DNA of 5,212 bases from JBKHBT01 sp046542255 (GTDB lineage Bacteria > UBP14 > UBA6098 > JBKHBT01): assembly GCA_046542255.1 (NCBI GenBank), contig JBKHBT010000147.1:1-5212 (forward strand), given 5' to 3'. This document shows positions 1-5,212 of the stretch, piece by piece; the first letter of the stretch is position 1; each line of letters begins with the position of its first letter. The notes beneath the pieces are model-generated. The model did no database searches. It was given only the letters and a program-made list of their open reading frames with translations, and was not told the DNA's origin. The translations under genes and the position numbers were made by a program.

Positions 1-1
1 A

Positions 2-52
2 TTGCAAAAATTTCCACAAATTGATGAGTTGTTAAATAATCGGAAGGTTTAG
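2..52 (+). CDS. possible C-terminal tail of a plus-strand gene (partial, left edge)
   Basis: This frame is open from the left edge and ends at TAG (50-52). It would encode 16 residues, LQKFPQIDELLNNRKV, which look like an amphipathic, charged C-terminal helix. The other two forward frames stop at 22-24 and at about 33-35. If real, the gene converges on the minus-strand gene ending at 114, with a gap of about 60 bp. Such a short open stretch easily arises by chance, and no function can be suggested. Confidence 0.25.
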   Translation: MQKFPQIDELLNNRKV

Positions 53-113
53 TTTGGAATAGTGGTGTGGGTTATTCAGGTTCGACTATTATATGGGCTT
101 TAGTTGAAAATTT

Positions 114-1688
114 CTATTTAATAAAAAGAATGCTTTCTGAAATATCGAAGTTTTCTGAAACTGCTCTAATTGTATAAAGTCCTGATGGTAGTTCGGGATT
201 GGGAATCCATGAGATACGGCCATCGCGAGCGAAATTGTAATCTTTGATAATCCTGCCATCATTGCTGAATATTTGGACTGCATAATCCTGATATTTATTT
301 ATATCGATTTTGATATCGACTATCGAATTAAATGGATTTGGACTTGCTATAATATCGACATAATCTGGTTTTGGTGGAGTTTTCTCAGAAACACCTTCAA
401 AATCGGCCCCGACTCCATTGCATCTTCCTACGAAGATATCGCTATATGCACTGGGAGCGACAGAATAGGTATATCCAGCCCCACAGGCACCGCCATCGGA
501 TGTAGCACAGCAGGACAGAAAAGTTTCGCCGCGGTCACCGTATTCATAGTATGCATTCCAAAGATTGTCATCCATATCGCTATCGAATTTTGCCAATTGC
601 GCAAAACCACCGCCACCGCCTGAGAGAATATAACCATCATCATGGCCCTGAATAATCATATTATAATTCGCCAGAACCATGCTGGTATCGATATCGTGAA
701 CACCGACATAGCGCGACCAGAGTGTATCACCTTCGTCATTTAATTTGATTATCCATGTCCGGGCAGGATAACGGTCCTTTGTAGCGACATAGAATCCGCC
801 GTCCCAGGCATTGCAGATTCCGCGGCTATAAGAATCGTAGCCCCGGCCGAATTGGGTTGCCCAAAGAATATTACATTCTGCATCCGTCCTGACGACAATG
901 ACATCGCTGATTCTTCGTGTTATCTCTTCGCCATCTTCCATATAGGTAGTATCGTGCATATCTGTGGCTCCAGCCATTGCAAGACCGCCATCCGGCGTTA
1001 CAACACACCATCGAACATCGGCATAACCACCGCGAGTGCTATCGCACCAGAAGCTTTCATGAATAATCTCACCTTCGGAATCGATTCGCATAATCCATAG
1101 ATTATTGATATCGCCTGCAGGCGCATCCAGCCCATAGGATGATGTCGGGCCGACAAGGAAGAAATCGCTTGATTCGGGAATAGTTTTCACACACCATGCC
1201 CTATCGAATTCATCGCCACCATATCCTTTTGTCCAGAGTGTATCGCCATATTTATCGACACGGACGATGAAGACATTATCCTGCCCCGGGCAATCGGGAT
1301 GGCCAGCCAGCATTGGGTCTGTCCATTTGGGCGATTGGGTTTTACCGACAATTATCGCACCAGAATCTGCTGTTGCAGCCACGCTCCAGCCGGCATCATA
1401 GTAGCCGATAGTATCTGAGCCATAGATAAACCATCCCGTCTGGCCATAATGACGAACCCATTCCCGCTCGCCATTTGGATTGAGTTTAACCAGGAACATT
1501 TCATGGTCATACCAGTTATTATAGTATCCCTCATGCGCCCAGCCATTTGACCTTCCTGTGATAAAAAAACCGCCATCAGCACATTGGTCGACATCGCGGC
1601 TTTCATCGAGTCCGCCGCCGAGGTCGGCATAATACTGCCATGAGAATGCATAAATTGTGATTGCCAAAATCAATATTACTCTTTTCAT
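114..1688 (-). CDS. secreted seven-unit beta-propeller protein with T9SS type A sorting domain
   Basis: The product is a 524-residue secreted protein. Residues 1-16 form a Sec signal peptide: K2-R3, a hydrophobic core, then likely cleavage after A-F-S at 14-16. Residues about 25-430 hold seven imperfect units of 50-70 residues. Each has an [S/T/A]-x-D-G-G-[FY]-h-h-x-G hairpin (near 38, 108, 173, 233, 296, 351 and 398), and most then continue into an h-[VI]-[KR]-h-[ND]-x-x-G-[DE]-x-x-W strand. This is the familiar 'TSDGGYIIAG / DGDTLW' repeat of secreted bacterial and archaeal propellers, and seven units fit one closed propeller. A linker rich in Pro and Lys (435-442) leads to a Por-type sorting domain (about 443-524) with SPNPFNS at 449-455 and SGLYTIRA near 502-509. 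I prefer ATG at 1688 over an in-frame TTG at 1712 because AAGGAG lies 7 nt upstream and the signal peptide then begins with MKR. Eleven cysteines are present, many for this kind of protein. Its ligand or enzymatic role is unknown; no catalytic motif is visible. Confidence 0.88.
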   Translation of the reverse strand: MKRVILILAITIYAFSWQYYADLGGGLDESRDVDQCADGGFFITGRSNGWAHEGYYNNWYDHEMFLVKLNPNGEREWVRHYGQTGWFIYGSDTIGYYDAGWSVAATADSGAIIVGKTQSPKWTDPMLAGHPDCPGQDNVFIVRVDKYGDTLWTKGYGGDEFDRAWCVKTIPESSDFFLVGPTSSYGLDAPAGDINNLWIMRIDSEGEIIHESFWCDSTRGGYADVRWCVVTPDGGLAMAGATDMHDTTYMEDGEEITRRISDVIVVRTDAECNILWATQFGRGYDSYSRGICNAWDGGFYVATKDRYPARTWIIKLNDEGDTLWSRYVGVHDIDTSMVLANYNMIIQGHDDGYILSGGGGGFAQLAKFDSDMDDNLWNAYYEYGDRGETFLSCCATSDGGACGAGYTYSVAPSAYSDIFVGRCNGVGADFEGVSEKTPPKPDYVDIIASPNPFNSIVDIKIDINKYQDYAVQIFSNDGRIIKDYNFARDGRISWIPNPELPSGLYTIRAVSENFDISESILFIK

Positions 1689-1695
1689 AATGATG

Positions 1696-1701
1696 CTCCT
1701 T
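1696..1701 (-). promoter_or_regulatory. ribosome binding site of the minus-strand propeller gene
   Basis: On the minus strand AAGGAG sits 7 nt before the ATG at 1688. It decides the start: the alternative TTG at 1712 lies upstream of this Shine-Dalgarno sequence and would add eight residues including two arginines before the signal peptide. Confidence 0.8.
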
Positions 1702-1713
1702 CTTGGTTTCAAG

Positions 1714-1732
1714 TCTTTATCATAGATAAAGA
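1714..1732. repeat. perfect inverted repeat over the predicted minus-strand promoter
   Basis: TCTTTATC (1714-1721), a 3-nt spacer ATA, then GATAAAGA (1725-1732) form a perfect 8-bp dyad of 19 bp in total. On the minus strand it covers part of the predicted -10 box (1734-1729), the expected start site near 1722 and the first transcribed bases, 26 nt upstream of the ATG. That position suits a repressor operator. It could also form a weak hairpin at the mRNA 5' end, since only 2 of 8 pairs are G-C. No known regulator is recognised. Confidence 0.5.
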
Positions 1733-1757
1733 TATGCCTTCTTTAAGCAAGTTGCAA
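1729..1757 (-). promoter_or_regulatory. candidate sigma70-type promoter of the minus-strand propeller gene
   Basis: Reading the minus strand, TTGCAA (1757-1752) is followed after 17 nt by TATCTT (1734-1729). Each box matches the bacterial consensus at four of six positions and the spacing is ideal. Transcription would start near 1722 and leave a leader of about 33 nt. The -10 box overlaps the inverted repeat at 1714-1732. In an AT-rich region a match of this quality can occur by chance. If the organism uses a Bacteroidetes-type sigma factor, this box pair would not be the relevant one. Confidence 0.4.
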
Positions 1758-1798
1758 GTTCTTAATTATTGGTATTTATTTGATCAGTTTAGTAAGCA

Positions 1799-1830
1799 GA
1801 CAATGCGCTGCTGGGCATTGTCATATTTTT
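1799..1830 (+). terminator. terminator-like hairpin 1 in the divergent region
   Basis: GACAATGC (1799-1806) and GCATTGTC (1815-1822) form a perfect 8-bp stem around the loop GCTGCTGG, followed by ATATTTTT (1823-1830). The T-tract follows the stem only on the plus strand, so an intrinsic terminator would stop plus-strand transcription. No convincing plus-strand gene lies between 1689 and 1799. The element may terminate an unrecognised small RNA, be left from a lost gene, insulate the downstream promoter, or act as a DNA-level dyad for a regulator. Confidence 0.45.
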
Positions 1831-1831
1831 C

Positions 1832-1858
1832 AGGCTTAAACATCTGTAAAGCCTTTTT
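1832..1858 (+). terminator. terminator-like hairpin 2, in tandem
   Basis: AGGCTT (1832-1837) and AAGCCT (1849-1854) form a 6-bp stem with an 11-nt loop. The final T of the stem opens a run of five T (1854-1858). The layout is that of a modest Rho-independent terminator facing the same way as the hairpin just upstream. Two such structures within 60 bp strengthen the case for a deliberate plus-strand stop ahead of the downstream gene's own promoter, though the stem is short. Confidence 0.4.
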
Positions 1859-1904
1859 GGGTATATATATCAAGCATTATATATAAAGAAAAGAAAGATT
1901 TTAC

Positions 1905-1932
1905 TTGAAATATCGAACATAATCACTATAAT
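1905..1932 (+). promoter_or_regulatory. near-consensus sigma70-type promoter of the plus-strand propeller gene
   Basis: TTGAAA (1905-1910, five of six consensus bases) and a perfect TATAAT (1927-1932) are separated by 16 nt. Transcription would begin near 1939, giving a leader of about 30 nt before the ATG at 1969. The promoter lies downstream of both terminator-like hairpins, so it would drive the gene independently of upstream transcription. No operator-like repeat is evident across it, which would suit constitutive expression. Confidence 0.65.
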
Positions 1933-1957
1933 TAAATACAGGAACCATAAAAGAATT

Positions 1958-1963
1958 GGGGAG
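1958..1963 (+). promoter_or_regulatory. ribosome binding site of the plus-strand propeller gene
   Basis: GGGGAG-like sequence (GGGGAG at 1958-1963) ends 5 nt before the ATG at 1969. It supports that ATG, which opens directly into a signal peptide. Confidence 0.7.
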
Positions 1964-1968
1964 AATTT

Positions 1969-4230
1969 ATGAAAACCAGGATTTTTAGTTTGATTTTTGT
2001 TCTATTGATATTTTCAATTTTAATTGCACAGGATTCTTTAGAAATTGATTGTCTATCGCGACAATTCGGCGGCTATGCTGGTGAGTCCATAGTCGATGGC
2101 GATTATCTATACCTTTGCGAAGGCGCGAGATTTACTATTTATGATATTAGTGATTTGCCGGAAATGACAGAAATCGGCTATACATATATCAATGGTAATG
2201 GTCTTTCGATTTGTCAGGATGGCAACTATGTCTATACCTATGGCTGGGACGGCAATATCTGCAAGATTGACGTAAGTGTCAGGGAAAGCCCCGTTGAGGT
2301 TTTGCATTTCAATTATGCACCTGTTGAAATGTCTTATCCTATTGGAGGCTATGATTATCGAGAGATTTTCGTACGTGATTCTTATGTGTATATCCTTGAG
2401 AATTTTGAATTCAATATTCTTCATTTAGAAGACGATACTTTCGAAATCATCTTAGATGGATTTGGCGATATTGATAGCCTAAGTTTTTATTCTTTCGAGT
2501 TTTATGATGGATATGGATTTTTCGGTACGAATGATGGTTTCTATGTCTATGAGTTGTTCGAGCCTTCTTCTCCTCTATTGATAGATGAAATAGGATATGA
2601 TTCAGAAAGTTATTATTCACAAATCCCTTTTGATTTTAAGATTGATGAATCTCAGATTTATGTTCTTAAATCTACAGGCTCCATTGAGCTTTATGATGTT
2701 TCTGATATATTTGATATCGAACTAATAGAGCATTATGCTAGCTTCTTAGATACTGTAAATTATCATGAGATCGCTACTGATTTTGAGATTATTGGTGATT
2801 TTGCATATACAATAGAAAGCGGAGAGTATAGGGACATTGATATAAAAATGAGAACAATTGATTTGTCAGAACCACATGCAATTCCAGTCCAAACAATATT
2901 CGAGACTACAACCTGGAAAATGTTCCATAATATTGATGCTCATTCGGATTTTTTGATTTATACGTCTTTGGCTGACAGCTTGTGTATTTTTGATGTTTCA
3001 GTTCCTGAAGTACCTGAAATTACCCAAAAATATATGAACTTTCCTGGAGTAGATAATATAGCAACTGATAACTGTCAATATTTATATGTAGGAAAAGCTT
3101 TAGGTGGACTTGATGTAGTTGATTTAGTCGAGCCAAGTAGCCCAGAAAGAATAAATACAGAGATAAACGAAATTGTTATAATAAATGAGATTATTGATGA
3201 TCATTTACTATTACAACTATTTTATCGTGAAGGTTCAGGATATTCATATTACCCGGATTTTATATATGATCTTTCTTCTCCTACTGCTCTAGTAATTGAA
3301 CTCGAAGATGAAGTACCCCTTTCTGAACCTCCTTCTGATTCTGAAAAATATTATCATTTTGCTGATGATTATTTAATAAAAGATTTAGGCTTCGGTTTAT
3401 TTAAAATCTATAATATCTCTGATATAACTGATGTTTCATTATTCCGTAGTTATACTTACGATTATTGGGATATTGGTTCTATTTCGATTTTTGATTTCCG
3501 GGATAGTTATATATTGGTAAGAAATCAATCTAACCTTAATTCTGCAAAAGTTATGGATATAAGCGATACATCATCATTTGAACTCATCGATATCATAAGC
3601 TATCCTGATTCGATTGTTAATATGGAATTTCATCTTGACTATCTATTTACTATTACTAAAGATAACGGAATGTCGATTCATGACATAAGCGATTTTAGCA
3701 GCCCAATATTAATATCCAGTCTCGATATGCCATCTTCTCGTGTTATCGATATGAAGATTATTGATGATTATGTCTATATTATCGAAGAAAATGATGGTTT
3801 TATGATTTTTGACATTAGCGATATTGAAGTTCCTTATCTTGCGGCATCATATCCATGTCAATCACCAAATGATATGGAAATCCAGGATAGCATTGTTTTT
3901 GTATCAAGTAGTGAATATGGGCTTTATATTCTCGATATTTCCGAAGTTACTGAATCCACCGAAGAAGAACATCGTTTGCCACAGGATATTAATCTCATTG
4001 CTTATCCAAATCCATTCAATGGGGCATTGCAGATAAGTCTGCATGCTGGTATCAATATTGTCGAAGTCTATGATATCACCGGGAATCTGATAGCTAAGTC
4101 CCTTCCAAAAGAAAGTGAAAATTTTATCTGGATTCCTGAAGGCTATATTGATTCTGGTGTATATTTGATTAAGGCTACTGGCAAAGAGAATAACGATGTA
4201 TTTATAGAAAAGGTTATATATTTAAAATAG
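1969..4230 (+). CDS. secreted LVIVD-repeat (beta-propeller) protein with T9SS type A sorting domain
   Basis: The product is a 753-residue secreted protein. Residues 1-20 form a Sec signal peptide (K2-T-R4, hydrophobic core, L-I-A at 18-20 before Q21). There is no lipobox cysteine. Residues about 36-663 consist of repeats of about 40 residues with the pattern 'D-x-Y-[VL]-Y-h ... G-h-x-[IV]-[YF]-D-[IV]-S-D/E-x-x-x-P-x-h', the LVIVD type of propeller repeat. I count about fourteen, with the clearest at 38-70, 221-258, 320-357, 360-398, 549-587, 590-630 and 634-660. The unit near 402-447 is degenerate and carries an acidic, Ser/Pro-rich insertion up to about 460. Residues about 672-753 form a Por-type sorting domain with YPNPFNG at 679-685, a D-I-T-G-N-L turn and SGVYLIKA before the Lys end. 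The protein is very rich in Asp and Glu. LVIVD proteins are surface or exported and usually of unknown function; no catalytic residues are visible, so a binding or adhesion role is only inference. It is AT-richer than its divergent neighbour. Confidence 0.9.
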   Translation: MKTRIFSLIFVLLIFSILIAQDSLEIDCLSRQFGGYAGESIVDGDYLYLCEGARFTIYDISDLPEMTEIGYTYINGNGLSICQDGNYVYTYGWDGNICKIDVSVRESPVEVLHFNYAPVEMSYPIGGYDYREIFVRDSYVYILENFEFNILHLEDDTFEIILDGFGDIDSLSFYSFEFYDGYGFFGTNDGFYVYELFEPSSPLLIDEIGYDSESYYSQIPFDFKIDESQIYVLKSTGSIELYDVSDIFDIELIEHYASFLDTVNYHEIATDFEIIGDFAYTIESGEYRDIDIKMRTIDLSEPHAIPVQTIFETTTWKMFHNIDAHSDFLIYTSLADSLCIFDVSVPEVPEITQKYMNFPGVDNIATDNCQYLYVGKALGGLDVVDLVEPSSPERINTEINEIVIINEIIDDHLLLQLFYREGSGYSYYPDFIYDLSSPTALVIELEDEVPLSEPPSDSEKYYHFADDYLIKDLGFGLFKIYNISDITDVSLFRSYTYDYWDIGSISIFDFRDSYILVRNQSNLNSAKVMDISDTSSFELIDIISYPDSIVNMEFHLDYLFTITKDNGMSIHDISDFSSPILISSLDMPSSRVIDMKIIDDYVYIIEENDGFMIFDISDIEVPYLAASYPCQSPNDMEIQDSIVFVSSSEYGLYILDISEVTESTEEEHRLPQDINLIAYPNPFNGALQISLHAGINIVEVYDITGNLIAKSLPKESENFIWIPEGYIDSGVYLIKATGKENNDVFIEKVIYLK

Positions 4231-4327
4231 ATGACTCTCTTCTTTCCTGCTTAATAGCTTGTTATATTTACAGACATCGTTGATTTTTTTTAGGAAAACT
4301 CGATTCTTGATGCTATGTCAAAAATCC

Positions 4328-4354
4328 TTGCAAAAACCACAAAGTTTATATAAA
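4328..4354 (+). promoter_or_regulatory. weak candidate promoter of the TPR gene
   Basis: TTGCAA (4328-4333) is followed after 15 nt by TATAAA (4349-4354). The spacing is two bases short of ideal and the surroundings are AT-rich, so the match is weak. If used, the transcript would carry a leader of about 80 nt that includes the weak stem at 4366-4389 and the GTAAAACC direct repeat. Confidence 0.22.
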
Positions 4355-4403
4355 TTCTTTTTAATCGGATTTACAAATTATAAAATCTGCGAAATGCAAG
4401 TAT

Positions 4404-4423
4404 GTAAAACCTGTCGTAAAACC
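4404..4423 (+). repeat. short direct repeat GTAAAACC x2 upstream of the TPR gene
   Basis: GTAAAACC occurs at 4404-4411 and again at 4416-4423, 12 bp apart start to start. It lies just ahead of the ribosome binding site. It could be a protein-binding repeat or a chance duplication; nothing else supports a role. Confidence 0.3.
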
Positions 4424-4428
4424 AGATT

Positions 4429-4435
4429 AAAGGAG
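4429..4435 (+). promoter_or_regulatory. ribosome binding site of the TPR gene
   Basis: AAAGGAG lies 5 nt before the ATG at 4441. An in-frame TAA at 4417-4419 closes the frame upstream, so this ATG is the natural start. Confidence 0.8.
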
Positions 4436-4440
4436 AAATT

Positions 4441-5212
4441 ATGTATCCAGATCTTAGATTTACGAAAGTCACTACTCCAGATCAAATAAAAGGTTATTTC
4501 GTTTGGGGTTATGAAAGAGATGAGCTTTTCGATGCTATTGAAGAAGCGATAGAACTCGAAAATATCGAAAAGATGGAAAATACAGCCTACGATATCATCG
4601 ATAAAGACCCCGACTTAATAATGGCTTATAATATCATAGGTAGTATCGAAGAAAACAAATTTAATTATGGTAAAGCTTTTGAGGCTTTTGAAATAGGCTA
4701 TCGAATTGGTAAGGCAAGAATTCCCGATGATTTCGAGGGTACCATCGGCTGGGAATACATAGAAAACCGATCATTTCTCACTGCAATGCATAATTACGGG
4801 TGCGTGTATAATAAAATTCATATATGGCAAGAAGCAACAGACATATTTGAAAAATTGATTGAATTCAACCCAAATGATAATACGGGTGCCAGAATGGAAT
4901 TAATCGAGAGTTATCTTGCCCTTGGCAAATATGAATCGATAATCGAGCTATGCGATAAATATACCGATGATGCATCTCCCGAGATCATGTACGGTAAAAT
5001 ATTGGCCCATTATCGTCTCGGAAATAAAAAGGAAGCAGAAAAGGCTTTGAAAGATGCTCTAGAATTTGCCCAAAATATTGCTGAAGAGATTATAAAAGAT
5101 GAGCATTCACCTTATTTAAATGATGAGCCTTTTGTCGTAGTTGGAAGCAAGAAGCAAGCTGAGATGTATTGGGATCAATTCGGCCATTTCTGGGTTGACC
5201 CGGCTCTTATTA
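4441..5212 (+). CDS. TPR protein, ST7-like (partial, right edge)
   Basis: The frame runs without a stop from ATG 4441 to the window edge, giving 257 residues of an incomplete protein. There is no signal peptide or membrane segment, so it should be cytoplasmic. Residues about 20-110 are helical and acidic. Clear TPR helix pairs follow: about 111-145 (AMHNYGCVY then EATDIFEKLIEFNP), about 149-173 (MELIESYLALGKYESIIEL) and about 182-208 (ILAHYRLGNKKEAEKALKDA). The segments I-E-N-R-x-F-L-x-A-M-H-x-Y-G (107-120), N-P-x-D-N-x-G-A-R (143-151) and the late G-S-x-x-x-A-x-x-Y-x-x-x-F-G-x-x-W (235-251) match, from memory, a family of bacterial TPR proteins related to eukaryotic ST7. Some relatives add a SEC-C metal-binding motif; whether this one does lies beyond the window. 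TPRs bind proteins, but the partner is unknown. Assignment as a TPR protein is secure; the ST7-like label is less so. Confidence 0.85.
   Translation, partial: MYPDLRFTKVTTPDQIKGYFVWGYERDELFDAIEEAIELENIEKMENTAYDIIDKDPDLIMAYNIIGSIEENKFNYGKAFEAFEIGYRIGKARIPDDFEGTIGWEYIENRSFLTAMHNYGCVYNKIHIWQEATDIFEKLIEFNPNDNTGARMELIESYLALGKYESIIELCDKYTDDASPEIMYGKILAHYRLGNKKEAEKALKDALEFAQNIAEEIIKDEHSPYLNDEPFVVVGSKKQAEMYWDQFGHFWVDPALI

Larger units (their letters stand above)
4231..4440 (+). other. intergenic gap before the TPR gene
   Basis: This 210-bp AT-rich gap contains a run of eight T (4284-4291) after the propeller gene, but no G-C stem precedes it, so I do not call a terminator. A weak 7-bp stem with one G-U pair (4366-4372 with 4383-4389) has no T-tract. 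The size of the gap and the candidate promoter in it suggest that the TPR gene is a separate transcription unit. Confidence 0.5.

Noticed and set aside
273..1651. Other open frames on both strands inside the minus-strand propeller gene (such as 273-623, 428-643, 852-1100, 1352-1651)
   Set aside because: All lie within a gene with convincing repeats, signal peptide and sorting domain; their translations show no domain pattern and they are explained as shadows.
1689..1712. Upstream TTG start for the minus-strand propeller gene (adds eight residues)
   Set aside because: It lies upstream of the AAGGAG that serves the ATG at 1688, has no ribosome binding site of its own that I can see, and would spoil the start of the signal peptide.
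1734..1886. A 50-codon plus-strand open frame (ATG 1734, TAA 1884) across the divergent region
   Set aside because: No Shine-Dalgarno sequence precedes the ATG, the frame runs through both terminator-like hairpins and into TATATA runs, and the aromatic-rich peptide looks random. A lost-gene remnant or small protein cannot be excluded.
1862..1886. TATATATAT ... TTATATATAA dyad
   Set aside because: Alternating TA runs are self-complementary by nature; without G-C pairs this is probably just an AT-rich segment upstream of the promoter at 1905.
4284..4291. Run of eight T after the LVIVD-repeat gene as a terminator
   Set aside because: No stem of useful strength precedes it, so an intrinsic terminator cannot be supported.
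4259..4489. A 76-codon plus-strand frame overlapping the start of the TPR gene
   Set aside because: It is in a different frame from the well-supported gene at 4441, begins with TTG without a ribosome binding site, and its peptide has no domain-like features.
1..5212. CRISPR array, tRNA, rRNA, insertion sequence or phage genes
   Set aside because: No regularly spaced direct repeats, cloverleaf-like segments, transposase or integrase motifs, or target-site duplications were seen on either strand.

Overview
The window reads as a fragment of a bacterial chromosome with three substantial genes. Two of them are divergently transcribed and encode secreted beta-propeller proteins that end in Por-type (type IX secretion, T9SS type A) sorting domains. 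The third, cut by the right edge, encodes a cytoplasmic tetratricopeptide-repeat (TPR) protein. The two tails share a recognisable pattern: an N-P-F-N motif, a D/T-G-x-I/L-I turn, an S-G-L/V-Y-x-I-[RK]-A motif and an I/V-x-[FY]-[IL]-K end. Together with AT-rich DNA (about 35-40% G+C by eye) this points to the Fibrobacteres-Chlorobi-Bacteroidetes superphylum or one of the uncultured phyla that share such tails (Cloacimonadota-like lineages are one possibility). The sequence alone does not fix the phylum.

Layout. Positions 2-52 may hold the last 16 codons of a plus-strand gene. Positions 114-1688 (minus) encode a 524-residue secreted protein with seven D-G-G-type propeller units. Positions 1689-1968 form a 280-bp divergent control region. 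It contains a candidate minus-strand promoter with a perfect 8-bp inverted repeat over its -10 and start site, two terminator-like hairpins in tandem facing the plus strand, and a near-consensus plus-strand promoter. Positions 1969-4230 (plus) encode a 753-residue, very acidic protein with about fourteen LVIVD-type repeat units. After a 210-bp gap, an open frame starts at 4441 and runs off the window at 5212; it looks like a TPR protein of the ST7-like kind.

The two propeller proteins are probably exported by Sec, moved across the outer membrane by a T9SS and either released or anchored at the surface. No secretion machinery lies in the window, and substrates or binding partners cannot be deduced. 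The TPR gene has no signal peptide and probably its own promoter, so a functional link to the secreted proteins is not supported.

I see no tRNA, rRNA, CRISPR array or insertion sequence. The least explained part is the divergent control region. I found no clear new multi-gene system here.
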